10,201 nt of DNA from Candidatus Altimarinota bacterium (GCA_029939035.1 JAOZTS010000037.1:1-10201); one strand, 5' to 3'. Numbered from the stretch's first letter, positions 1 through 7,271 are shown. A program made the numbers and translations. Notes: generated by a model from the sequence alone, not told the origin.

Positions 1-14
1 TGATGGCCACAAAC

Positions 15-19
15 TAACC
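15..19 (+). promoter_or_regulatory. TAACC start-proximal element of rseP
   Basis: CTAACC followed by a C/T-rich stretch ends 11 nt before the rseP ATG. No purine-rich SD is present. It is a five-of-six match to the TTAACC hexamer found at the same distance before four other starts in this window. Function is inferred from position only. Confidence 0.35.
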
Positions 20-30
20 CCCTTATTTCT

Positions 31-1677
31 ATGGATATCCTCATTACGGCAATTGTTTTTATATTAGTTTTTTCACTTCTTATTTTAGTGCACGAGCTTG
101 GTCATTTTTGGATGGCTAAACGGGCGGGGATTGATGTGAAGGAATTTGGGCTTGGTTTGCCACCGAGGATTTGGGGTTGGCGTTTCAAAAAGAAGAAAGG
201 GCAGAGAGAGGAGGGGACTTTGTACTCTCTGAACTGGATTCCGTTTGGGGGGTTTGTGAGGATGCTAGGGGAGGATGCGACTGATCCTTCGATGATGAAG
301 AAAAAGAAGAGTTTTATCGCTCAGCCGATGCGTTCGCGTGTGAAAGTTGTGGTTGCGGGTGTTATGATGAACTTTTTGTTGGCGTGGATTTTGTTGAGTA
401 TTGGATTTACTGTTGGAATGCAGCCATTGTTGGCACCTGGAGATGTTTTGCCTGCGGTTAGTAGTGGAATTATTGAGCTGGAGGAAGGTTTGAAGTTAAG
501 GAATGTTGAAGAGGGGAGTTTTGCTGGTGAATTAGGGTTCAAGGCGGAGGATGTGATCTATTCTATCAATGGTGAGATTTTGGATGATTATTCTTTTGCT
601 GGAATGCTGGAAGATCCGGTTGGGAAGTACAAAGTGATGAGGGATGGGCAGGTGTTTACTTATGAAATAGTTGCCGATCAGTTGCCTGAAAATATGGAGG
701 AGTTTGTTTTTGGATTTGAATTTTATGAATATGTTTCGTTTCCACGTGTTCGAATTTTTGATGTGAATGAAGGTGGAAAAGCATACAAATCTGGGCTTAG
801 GCCTGGGGATTATATTATAAGTGTAAATGGTGAACAGGTTTATTCTGTGATCGAATTTGAAGATATTGTTCGAGGGGCGAATTTGCAGGAGTTTGAAATT
901 TACCGAGATGGAGTTAATGAAGATTTCATTTTGGAATATGAACAATTTAGAAAAGTTGTGATCTCTTCTGTAGTTCCTGGGTCGCCGGCGGAGTTGGCTG
1001 GATTTGAGAACGGAGATGTGATCGTATCTGTGAACGGAGAGAACGTTTACGACAGCGTAGCGTTGATTACGTATGTGGAAGAGCATGGAGATGAGACTTT
1101 GGCTTATTCGATTGAGAGAGGCGGCGAGAGGATGTTTTATGAGGTCAAGCCTGAGGAAGGAAAGATTGGAGTTTATTTGTCTGAGCTGATGTCGTATGGA
1201 GAAGAGCAGGATATTAGCCTTTATAATACGAGCTTATTTTCGTCTGTCGCAAATATCAACGACATTCAGTATTCTTGGTATGCAGCCATTTATGAGTCGT
1301 TGGGTGAAGGTGTTCGTTTGGCGAAAATTACCGGGAAAATGTTTATTGAAATGATTGGAACCATTGTCCAATCAGGAGAAGTTCCTGACACTGTGGCAGG
1401 TCCAGTAGGTATCGCGAGTTTGACTCATGTCTTTTTACAGCAAGGGTTTATTTCCATGCTTCGATTTGTAGCAATTTTGTCATTGAGTTTGGGTGTGATA
1501 AATATACTTCCGTTCCCAGCTCTCGATGGAGGTCGTCTACTATTCATTTTCATCGAATTTGTTATTGGTAGAAGGGTAAATCAAAAGTGGGAATCATACA
1601 TTCATGCACTCGGTTATATTTTGATTCTTCTTCTGATTTTCGTCATCACTTACAGCGATATTGCGAGACTGTTTTAG
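31..1677 (+). CDS. rseP: RseP-like site-2 intramembrane zinc metalloprotease with three PDZ-like domains
   Basis: Membrane-embedded M50 protease that cleaves substrates within or next to the membrane, classically anti-sigma factors or signal peptides. The HELGH zinc motif lies in the first membrane helix (H21, E22, H25). FGGFVRMLGED follows at 72-82, and a second hydrophobic helix spans about 105-130. The third zinc ligand is D499 in the C-terminal NILPFPALDGG motif (491-501), and a last helix ends the protein. Between the catalytic halves are three PDZ-like units (about 150-215, 238-303 and 308-385), each with a form of the G-x-x-x-x-D-x-I-x-S-(V/I)-N-G-E core. At 548 residues it is longer than the usual ~450-residue two-PDZ RseP, and the extra PDZ unit accounts for this. 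The ATG has no SD but a TAACC element 11 nt upstream. Family call is very secure; substrate unknown. Confidence 0.96.
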   Translation: MDILITAIVFILVFSLLILVHELGHFWMAKRAGIDVKEFGLGLPPRIWGWRFKKKKGQREEGTLYSLNWIPFGGFVRMLGEDATDPSMMKKKKSFIAQPMRSRVKVVVAGVMMNFLLAWILLSIGFTVGMQPLLAPGDVLPAVSSGIIELEEGLKLRNVEEGSFAGELGFKAEDVIYSINGEILDDYSFAGMLEDPVGKYKVMRDGQVFTYEIVADQLPENMEEFVFGFEFYEYVSFPRVRIFDVNEGGKAYKSGLRPGDYIISVNGEQVYSVIEFEDIVRGANLQEFEIYRDGVNEDFILEYEQFRKVVISSVVPGSPAELAGFENGDVIVSVNGENVYDSVALITYVEEHGDETLAYSIERGGERMFYEVKPEEGKIGVYLSELMSYGEEQDISLYNTSLFSSVANINDIQYSWYAAIYESLGEGVRLAKITGKMFIEMIGTIVQSGEVPDTVAGPVGIASLTHVFLQQGFISMLRFVAILSLSLGVINILPFPALDGGRLLFIFIEFVIGRRVNQKWESYIHALGYILILLLIFVITYSDIARLF

Positions 1678-1768
1678 GGGTGAAATTTTTATAGTTGCCA
1701 GGGTTGTCAAGTTTGTACTCTGGGAGTATTGCTATGTGTTTGGTTTTGTTTTTTAATGCTAGAAAAAT

Positions 1769-1809
1769 CACAATATATTGTAGGTTTTGATGGGGGAGGC
1801 ACAATATAT
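1769..1809 (+). repeat. Direct repeat CACAATATAT, 31-bp spacing, upstream of dnaA
   Basis: Two exact copies of CACAATATAT lie at 1769-1778 and 1800-1809, 31 bp apart, close to three helical turns, so both would face the same side of the DNA. The first copy runs into the 10-bp palindrome CAATATATTG (1771-1780). They sit 94-134 bp before the dnaA start and could be binding sites for a regulator. They do not match the DnaA box consensus TTATNCACA. Repeat is seen directly; role is speculation. Confidence 0.45.
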
Positions 1810-1838
1810 GGACTAGGTGTTTTTGGCTGAAAAGAGCC

Positions 1839-1866
1839 TTGTAGAGATCCTTTTTAATGATACTAT
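1839..1866 (+). promoter_or_regulatory. Possible dnaA promoter
   Basis: TTGTAG (1839-1844) and TACTAT (1861-1866), separated by 16 bp, resemble sigma-70 -35 and -10 hexamers (three and four of six matches). They would start transcription near 1873, giving a leader of about 30 nt. The surrounding 225-bp gap (1678-1902) holds no gene I can support and no convincing terminator. Confidence 0.3.
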
Positions 1867-1902
1867 GTTGGTCCACGGGGTTTTAATTGGGGTAACATTT
1901 CT

Positions 1903-3339
1903 ATGGCGCAAAAAGATATTTGGTTGTCTGTTTTAAATCGGATTAAACCAACAATAAAAAAGGCTCACTTTCTGACTTGGTTTCAAGGAACGACAGTGTT
2001 ACGAAAAGATGAGGGAGTTGCTGTGATCGGCGTTCCTACAACATTTGCTCGAAATTGGTTGAATGACAAATACAACGTCAAGATCCTTCAAGCTTTGCAA
2101 GAAGCTGACGCAGGGATTCAATCTATTACATATGAAGTCCACAGTGGCCTTGCAGATCAAGGTGGTGATGGAGTTGATATGAAGGTTTTGTTTGCAAAAG
2201 AGGACGCGAAGGTAGTGAGAAAAGTTCGAAATGTAAATGAGGTAACAGTTAAGGTTGGGATGAGTGGAGGACATGTTTCTAGTCAGATGTTGAATGGTAG
2301 ATATAGCTTGGATAATTTCGTAGTTGGTGGAGATAATCGGCTTCCACATGCGGCTTGTAATGCTGTAGCAAACATGCCGGGTGGTATTTACAATCCACTA
2401 TATATATACGGGGAGTCTGGACTTGGGAAAACTCATATGATTCAGGCAGTTGGTAACGAAATTCTTAGAAACTTCCCAGATATGGTTGTGAAATATGTAA
2501 CTGCGGAGAGATTTGTAACAGAAGTAGTAGAAGCTATTGGAAAAAGACACACACACAAATTCAAAGAACAATATAGAAAAGTAGACGTTTTTCTAATGGA
2601 TGATGTTCAGTTCTTTGCACGAAAAAATTCATCACAACAAGAATTCTTCCACACATTCAATGAACTTTATGAAGGAAATAAACAAATAATCATCACATCA
2701 GATAGACCACCATCAGAATTGGACGATTTGGACGAAAGATTAATAGGAAGATTTGGAATGGGAATGGTTGTTGAATTGCTTTTCCCGGATTTCGAAACAA
2801 GAATGGCAATATTGAATCAAAAATGTAGAGAATTTGAAGTGATTATCGATCCGGAAGTTCTATATTTTATCGCAAACAACGTTCACAATAGTGTTCGAGA
2901 ATTAGAAGGAGTACTGCGACAAGCGGTTGCAGAGGCTCAACTTAGTGATCGTGTTCCAACTATCAGAAGCGTTGCGGAGATCATCAAACGTCTCGACAAA
3001 GCACAAAAAATTATCGGATACGACATCGAGGCGAAAAGGAATTGTCCTATTGTGAAAACAGCAAATGATGTAATGGAATTGGTTGCTGAATACTACAATC
3101 TGACAACCGACGACCTAATTGGAAAGGATCGACACAAAGAAATCATGGTTCCACGACAAATATGCATGTATTTGATCAAGAACGAATTGGGACAATCATA
3201 CGAAAAGATCGGTGGAAATTTCGGAGGAAGAAATCACACAACTGTAATGCACGCGTGCAATAAAACAGCTTCAAAATTGAAAAAAGATGTACGCTTAGTG
3301 AGAGACGTAAATGCAATTAAAAGAGAAATGGGACTTTAG
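1903..3339 (+). CDS. dnaA: Chromosomal replication initiator protein DnaA
   Basis: Cytoplasmic AAA+ ATPase that binds DnaA boxes at oriC, melts the duplex and recruits the replicative helicase. All four domains are present in order. Domain I (about 1-75) has the DIWLSVL and TWF segments. A short linker domain II covers about 80-130. In the AAA+ domain III, Walker A is GESGLGKTH (170-178), Walker B is FLMDD (230-234), sensor 1 is ITSDRPP (264-270), and box VII RLIGRF (279-284) keeps the arginine finger. Sensor 2 is in VRELEG (331-336). Domain IV carries the DNA-binding signature GGRNHTTVMHA (441-451). Length (478) is normal. The start has no strong SD; GGGG lies 11-14 nt upstream. No dnaN, rpmH or DnaA-box cluster adjoins it, so the window does not show an origin. 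The latter part of the gene is poorer in G and richer in A and C than rseP. Confidence 0.97.
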   Translation: MAQKDIWLSVLNRIKPTIKKAHFLTWFQGTTVLRKDEGVAVIGVPTTFARNWLNDKYNVKILQALQEADAGIQSITYEVHSGLADQGGDGVDMKVLFAKEDAKVVRKVRNVNEVTVKVGMSGGHVSSQMLNGRYSLDNFVVGGDNRLPHAACNAVANMPGGIYNPLYIYGESGLGKTHMIQAVGNEILRNFPDMVVKYVTAERFVTEVVEAIGKRHTHKFKEQYRKVDVFLMDDVQFFARKNSSQQEFFHTFNELYEGNKQIIITSDRPPSELDDLDERLIGRFGMGMVVELLFPDFETRMAILNQKCREFEVIIDPEVLYFIANNVHNSVRELEGVLRQAVAEAQLSDRVPTIRSVAEIIKRLDKAQKIIGYDIEAKRNCPIVKTANDVMELVAEYYNLTTDDLIGKDRHKEIMVPRQICMYLIKNELGQSYEKIGGNFGGRNHTTVMHACNKTASKLKKDVRLVRDVNAIKREMGL

Positions 3340-3340
3340 A

Positions 3341-3370
3341 TTTACAACTAAGGCATAATAGCGCTAATAT
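3341..3370 (+). promoter_or_regulatory. Possible promoter of the FecR-domain gene
   Basis: TTTACA (3341-3346, five of six to the -35 consensus) and TAATAT (3365-3370, four of six to -10) are 18 bp apart, just after the dnaA stop. Transcription would start near 3377, 26 nt before the ATG at 3403. The 8-bp palindrome TAGCGCTA (3358-3365) overlaps the spacer and could be an operator. Motif matching by eye only. Confidence 0.35.
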
Positions 3371-3402
3371 GTGGAGCGAAATAGTTCTTTAAATTTTTGA
3401 AT

Positions 3403-4827
3403 ATGTATTATAGATCCAGGACAAAGTCCAATCGTCTCGTTGATTACATAATGCCTTTTTTGATTATTATCGCTGTAGGTGTGATCATCATCCTTTTATT
3501 TAATCTGTTTAAGGCGGTTTTTGCACCGCAAACTACCGGTGATGCGTTTATGCATTTGGAATCGGGAAGCGTTCAGGTAAAGATGTTTGGAACTGAGGAT
3601 TATTTTGATTTAACTTCGGATGCTTTGGTGATGCAGGGTGATGAACTTATTACTTCTGCGGATTCCAAAGTGATTATCGAGTTTTTTGATGGAACTTTGA
3701 TGCGTTTAGATGGAGGTGCTGATATTATTTTGGAAGAGATTGATGACGGAGACGAGCCATTTATAAGCATGATTTTGGTAGATGGTAGTCTTTGGTTTAA
3801 TAAAGTTTACAAAAACACCAGCTCTACAAGTATTGAAGTGCAAATGAGTAATATAGTTATGAAATCTACTGAAGGTGGAACTTTTGAAATTGAGAATACT
3901 TTTGATGAAGCTGTTAGAGTTATAAGTGGTGATGGTGTTGTGGTGGACGTAATGTCTCAGGATGGGGCAAGTGTTGTTGAAACTGAGAACGTTGGTGTTG
4001 GTCAAGAAGTAGTTTTCTCTGATACTGCACTGCAGAAATATTGGCAGTTCCAAAGTCCTAGTGTGCTGACTGCTTTGTCTGATGAATTTAAAGAAACTGC
4101 TTGGTACAAGTGGAATATTGCTGAAGATATTGAACCAACAGGATTTAGTAAGGCTGCGATTTTGGGTGAAGAAAGCGATTTTGTAGAGGTAGCTCCTGAA
4201 GTTTATGAGCCGGAAGAAGGTGAAGATGACGCTGCAGACGATGTGGCTGATGACGTTGCTGACGATGACGCGGATGGTGCGGCGGACGACGTTGCCGATG
4301 AAACTTTCGAGCCAGATGTTGTTGAAGAAGACTCTATTGTAGAGGATGGACCAGAAGATTTTGAACCAGTTGAGGACGAACCGGCTGATGATGAGCCAGC
4401 TGCGGATCTTGGACCTTTAACTACACCTACAATCACATCAGTTGCTGGAGTTACAGAGACAAATGCTGATGGATTTTATGTTATTAGTACAAATCCAGGT
4501 ACTTTGACTGGAGGAATTTCCGGTGCTGAAGATGTAGTCGTTAGTGGCTATACTCTAACAAAATTTGTGGCTGGAGATGGCACTTGGACTTATTATGCAA
4601 ATGCGGATTATGCACTGATGGAAGCTGGTGAAAATTCATACGAAGTTTATGCATTGGCGCCAGATGGAACTCAAAGTGAATCGATAACAGTGAAAGTTCT
4701 ATATCAACCGCCTGCTCCAGTTGTGGAAGAAGAACCACCAGCTGAGGAGCCAGTGGACGAACCGGCTGCGGATGAACCGGCTACGGATGAACCGGTAGAT
4801 GAGCCAGCAGACGAACCTACTGAGTAA
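3403..4827 (+). CDS. Membrane-anchored FecR-domain protein with acidic Ala/Pro-rich linkers and Ig-like domain
   Basis: Probable extracytoplasmic protein held by one N-terminal membrane helix. A basic N-terminus of about 14 residues is followed by the helix at 15-40. A FecR-like beta domain follows (about 55-208), with a GSVQV strand, QGDELITSADSKV and EFFDGTLMRLDGG. An Asp/Ala tract and Glu/Asp/Pro linker (about 270-335) lead to a beta-rich, Ig-like module (about 340-436), and the protein ends in DEP repeats. FecR proteins that control iron uptake have a long cytoplasmic sigma-regulating tail; here that tail is missing, so a surface or structural role is more likely than classical sigma control. 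I chose ATG 3403 over the TTG at 3397 because ATG is the stronger start and only two residues are lost. No SD is visible. Function unknown beyond the domain calls. Confidence 0.85.
   Translation: MYYRSRTKSNRLVDYIMPFLIIIAVGVIIILLFNLFKAVFAPQTTGDAFMHLESGSVQVKMFGTEDYFDLTSDALVMQGDELITSADSKVIIEFFDGTLMRLDGGADIILEEIDDGDEPFISMILVDGSLWFNKVYKNTSSTSIEVQMSNIVMKSTEGGTFEIENTFDEAVRVISGDGVVVDVMSQDGASVVETENVGVGQEVVFSDTALQKYWQFQSPSVLTALSDEFKETAWYKWNIAEDIEPTGFSKAAILGEESDFVEVAPEVYEPEEGEDDAADDVADDVADDDADGAADDVADETFEPDVVEEDSIVEDGPEDFEPVEDEPADDEPAADLGPLTTPTITSVAGVTETNADGFYVISTNPGTLTGGISGAEDVVVSGYTLTKFVAGDGTWTYYANADYALMEAGENSYEVYALAPDGTQSESITVKVLYQPPAPVVEEEPPAEEPVDEPAADEPATDEPVDEPADEPTE
4225..4302 (+). repeat. Asp/Ala-rich low-complexity tract
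   Basis: About 26 codons are almost only Asp, Ala and Val with repeated DDVAD units, inside the FecR-domain gene. It probably forms a flexible, highly negative spacer between the FecR and Ig-like parts. Confidence 0.75.
4756..4818 (+). repeat. C-terminal DEP repeat
   Basis: Five units begin Asp-Glu-Pro, spaced 4-5 residues apart (DEPAA, DEPAT, DEPV, DEPA, DEPT), with near-identical codons in the first two units. It forms an acidic, proline-rich tail of the FecR-domain protein. Such tracts often vary in unit number between strains. Confidence 0.75.
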
Positions 4828-4833
4828 ATTCAT

Positions 4834-4839
4834 TTAACC
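4834..4839 (+). promoter_or_regulatory. TTAACC start-proximal element
   Basis: Exact TTAACC in the 21-bp gap between two plus-strand genes, ending 9 nt before the ATG at 4849. It takes the place of an SD, which is absent. Confidence 0.4.
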
Positions 4840-4848
4840 TCATAAACT

Positions 4849-5418
4849 ATGGATTATCTTTTGTCTCAGGACTATGTTTTTTGGATAGGGATCGTTGGAT
4901 CCTTAATTTTGGTTACAGGAGCTGCTTGGCCTGTAAAAAGGGGAATTAAGCACCCTATGAAATCGGCAAAGAACTGGCTTTTTGCAGTTGGAGGAGCATT
5001 CATGTTTGCGTATGCATTGCTCGGATATTTGGATGGAGGGCCTATTTTCTTCGTTTTCTTACAGATTTTGGTTGCAGTTTCGAGCTTGCTTATGATGCTC
5101 AATGTTCCAGACAAGTATGACGTACCTATTATTTCGATTAGCGGTCTTGCGCTTATAGCTTGGTCTCTTACTTTGTTTGAAGGCTATAATACTATTTTCT
5201 TTGTACTTGGCCTTTCTGGAATTGGATTGGGATATGCGTTTCAGATGGGTACTGTACGACGAGTTTTGGCTCTGACGCTTGGTAGTGCTTTGATTGCTCT
5301 GTTTAGCTATATAGAGGCTAGCTGGATATTCTTTTGGCTAAATGTTTTCTTTGCTCTTTTCTCTGCATACTATGTGGCGAAAGGTTTGACTCCTGCGAAA
5401 AAAATCATCAAGGCTTGA
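4849..5418 (+). CDS. Polytopic membrane protein of unknown function (about seven helices)
   Basis: I do not recognise a family. The 189-residue product is mostly hydrophobic, with likely membrane segments at about 10-28, 43-61, 65-84, 93-110, 115-132, 136-153 and 157-177. Short loops carry basic residues (KRGIKHPMKSAK at 30-41, RR at 137-138) and the C-terminus is lysine-rich. No catalytic motif stands out. It starts 21 bp after the FecR-domain gene and is probably co-transcribed with it. It is the only gene here ending in TGA. That stop lies in the second copy of an imperfect 17-nt direct repeat whose first copy encodes the final residues, so the C-terminus may have been reshaped by a local duplication. 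The small size and helix pattern could fit a transporter or scaffold, but this cannot be told from sequence alone. Confidence 0.88.
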   Translation: MDYLLSQDYVFWIGIVGSLILVTGAAWPVKRGIKHPMKSAKNWLFAVGGAFMFAYALLGYLDGGPIFFVFLQILVAVSSLLMMLNVPDKYDVPIISISGLALIAWSLTLFEGYNTIFFVLGLSGIGLGYAFQMGTVRRVLALTLGSALIALFSYIEASWIFFWLNVFFALFSAYYVAKGLTPAKKIIKA

Positions 5419-5426
5419 CTCCTGCG
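5381..5426 (+). repeat. Imperfect 17-nt direct repeat across a stop codon
   Basis: AAGGTTTGACTCCTGCG (5381-5397) and AAGGCTTGACTCCTGCG (5410-5426) differ at one base and are 29 bp apart. As 29 is not a multiple of three, the second copy is read in another phase and supplies the TGA stop (5416-5418). Confidence 0.8.
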
Positions 5427-5467
5427 CGTTTTATGTGATACAAATGTTTCTTAATGATTTTTTTGTT

Positions 5468-5971
5468 ATGTCCGAATTTTTTGACGGGGGTAAAGAAAGT
5501 GACTCTGTGGAGGTTCAAAGTGTGTCTTTTGAAGACATGGTGAATGAGCTTGCTGTAGCTGAGGACGACGAAAAGAGTGCTTTGGTAACAAGTTTAGCGC
5601 CATCTGTGCGGTCTTTTATGCATAGAGCATTAAAGTCTTATCGCGATTCGAGAGCGGTGATGCTTTTAGAGGGAGCTTTAGTCCCATCGATAACAGTCGA
5701 ACCGGATATTGAAGCAATTGAAGTTATGGATGGAGTTATTCGATTTAAAAATTGTGCAGTTGTCTCTGGAAATCCTTTGGATTTGAGAGAGAGTAGAAAA
5801 CTTATGATGGAAGTTGCAGATTACTTTAAAAAAAGTGGATACCATGTGTCAGGTTCAATGGGACTTCCTTTTGATCTTCAGATTCCGGTTTGTGAATTTG
5901 AAAAAGTGATGCACGAAAGAGCTGCTATCATTAATGAGGTTGATGATACTAGGAGACAAATCTTTGCCTAG
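5468..5971 (+). CDS. Uncharacterised soluble protein
   Basis: No family is recognised. The product is about 167 residues, acidic at the N-terminus, with no signal peptide or membrane helix, and is therefore probably cytoplasmic. The first 45 residues are Glu/Asp/Ser-rich. A likely helical stretch follows (SLAPSVRSFMHRALKSYRDSR at about 43-63), then a mixed segment around an IEAIEVMDGVIRF strand and an amphipathic helix (RESRKLMMEVADYFKKSG). The region near SMGLPFDLQIP looks like a beta or loop element. The reading frame opens at GTG 5435, with ATG at 5444 and 5468. I prefer 5468 because the protein then begins MSEFFDG, but 5444 is possible. Its TAG stop overlaps the stop of mltG on the other strand. 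It is likely the last gene of the plus-strand block. Confidence 0.75.
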   Translation: MSEFFDGGKESDSVEVQSVSFEDMVNELAVAEDDEKSALVTSLAPSVRSFMHRALKSYRDSRAVMLLEGALVPSITVEPDIEAIEVMDGVIRFKNCAVVSGNPLDLRESRKLMMEVADYFKKSGYHVSGSMGLPFDLQIPVCEFEKVMHERAAIINEVDDTRRQIFA

Positions 5972-6969
5972 AGGTGTTTAGCTTTGTTTACGTTGTGTTC
6001 TTCGTTGGAATTGGCGTAGATTACTTCGCCGATGTCGAGGGTTGTTAGGTAGAACCAATAATCGTTTTCTGTTGGGTACATTGCAGCTTCGATACTTTCA
6101 ACGCTAGGATTTGAGATCGGTCCAGGTGGTAGTCCTAGGTTTTTTCGTGTGTTGTAAGGCGAATCAAGCTCTAGGTCTTCTGAGTCGATTTCTCTGTCGT
6201 CTGTAATGTAAAGCAATGTTGCGTCAGCTCCGAGCGTCCATCCGCTTGCCAATCTTTTCCATAGAATTCCTGAAACTAATTTTCTGTCTTCTGCTCCAAA
6301 CACTTCATTTTCTATGATTGATGCCATTGTTATTATTTCATGAGTTGTGTGATTTTTGATTTCTGGTAATAGCTCTTCGGTTTTTTGTTCAAAATTGTCT
6401 AGTGTGAGGTATATCAGGTCGTCTGATTGAAAATCGACTGGATCTAGGAAGTATGTATCTGGGTAAAGGTATCCTTCGAGTGGAATTTCGAGCTCTGATA
6501 GCGCTTCTTCATCCAAAAATGAGTAGTACTCCCATCCATCGAAGTTTTTTACCGCTGTGACGAAGTCGTTTGGTTCCGTGAGTTGGAGTTCTACCAGCTT
6601 TTCGTCGATGTCTTTGATCGTGAGACCTTCTTGGATTGTAATTATGAATTCTGAACTTGCTGGATCGGAAATAATTTCGACGATTTCTTTTGGTGTCATT
6701 GTTTTGTCGAGCAAAAATCTTCCTGCGATAATGCTTTTACCGAGTCCTTCGTATTTTATATATAGATAAAGTGAAAAACTGCTTGGAATTAGGCCTTCTT
6801 CTTCTAGGTTTTCAGTTATTTCTTTTGGAGGTGTTCCTTTCTTTATTTGGAAGGAAACCTGAGCGTCGTCGGTTTTGTCGACAGGTGAGTTTATGTCGCT
6901 ATCTACCTTCCAAAAGAAGATTCCAGTAGCGATCAAAACTAACAATATAATGACTGAGAATTTTTTCAT
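5968..6969 (-). CDS. mltG: Endolytic murein transglycosylase MltG (YceG-like)
   Basis: Membrane-anchored lytic transglycosylase that cuts nascent peptidoglycan strands and helps set glycan length. One N-terminal membrane helix (about 4-20) is followed by a LysM-like region (about 38-100) and the YceG catalytic domain. Family signatures are PLEGYLYPDTY (163-173), MASIIENE (215-222, with E220 the expected catalytic glutamate), and PYNTRKNLGLPPGPISNP (271-288). Length (333) is normal. A position usually written QTDPT is GADAT here (247-251), a change near the active site. It lies 11 nt after ybaB in the same direction and is probably co-transcribed. The leader GATAAAACACAAAATC has no SD. The gene ends tail to tail with the plus-strand gene, sharing CTAG. 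Confidence in family is high. Confidence 0.95.
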   Translation of the reverse strand: MKKFSVIILLVLIATGIFFWKVDSDINSPVDKTDDAQVSFQIKKGTPPKEITENLEEEGLIPSSFSLYLYIKYEGLGKSIIAGRFLLDKTMTPKEIVEIISDPASSEFIITIQEGLTIKDIDEKLVELQLTEPNDFVTAVKNFDGWEYYSFLDEEALSELEIPLEGYLYPDTYFLDPVDFQSDDLIYLTLDNFEQKTEELLPEIKNHTTHEIITMASIIENEVFGAEDRKLVSGILWKRLASGWTLGADATLLYITDDREIDSEDLELDSPYNTRKNLGLPPGPISNPSVESIEAAMYPTENDYWFYLTTLDIGEVIYANSNEEHNVNKAKHL

Positions 6970-6980
6970 GATTTTGTGTT

Positions 6981-7271
6981 TTATCCCATTCCAGGAAGAT
7001 TCAAGTCTCCCATTACCTCTTTCATCATTTCTGCACCTATTTGTTGAGATTTTTTTACACCTTTATTAATAGCTTTCAGCAGGTTTTCCTCTAGTTTGCT
7101 TTTGTTTGTCATAGCTTCATCGGAGATTTCTACTTTTACAACTTCTTGCTCACCGTTGATTGTGACCATAACGCCTTCGTGTTCGGCTTCGATGTGTGTA
7201 TTTTTTAATTCTTTTTTAATTCCACGAGCTTGTTTCTGAAGCTTGTACATATCTTTAGCTTTTTCAAACAT
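6981..7271 (-). CDS. ybaB: YbaB/EbfC family nucleoid-associated protein
   Basis: Small DNA-binding dimer of the YbaB/EbfC family, thought to act as a nucleoid-associated protein and in many bacteria encoded near dnaX and recR. The 96-residue product fits: a basic N-terminal helix (about 2-25, rich in Lys and Gln), a central beta part with EGVMVTINGEQEVVKVEIS (32-50), a C-terminal helix (about 58-88) and a Gly/Met tail. Here its neighbours are htpX and mltG, not dnaX or recR. It has its own likely promoter overlapping the end of htpX and a TTAACC element 10 nt before the ATG. Confidence 0.93.
   Translation of the reverse strand: MFEKAKDMYKLQKQARGIKKELKNTHIEAEHEGVMVTINGEQEVVKVEISDEAMTNKSKLEENLLKAINKGVKKSQQIGAEMMKEVMGDLNLPGMG

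Noticed and set aside
1704..1732. TTGTCA-N17-TATTGC as a promoter downstream of rseP
   Set aside because: The -10 matches only three of six and lies about 170 bp before dnaA; a closer candidate exists.
1825..1838. GGCT-N6-AGCC hairpin as an rseP terminator
   Set aside because: Only a 4-bp stem with no following T run.
2546..2557. Short AC repeat in dnaA
   Set aside because: Six units inside conserved coding sequence; ordinary codons.
3397..3402. TTG start for the FecR-domain gene
   Set aside because: An ATG lies two codons downstream and no SD favours the TTG.
4203..4436. Minus-strand serine-rich reading frame
   Set aside because: Mirror image of the Asp/Ala/Glu/Pro codons of the FecR-domain gene; low complexity, no start signal.
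5416..5454. TGA read as glycine (code 25, as in Gracilibacteria), extending the membrane protein to the TAA at 5452
   Set aside because: No other gene uses internal TGA, which would be frequent under that code; Gly codons here are all GGN.
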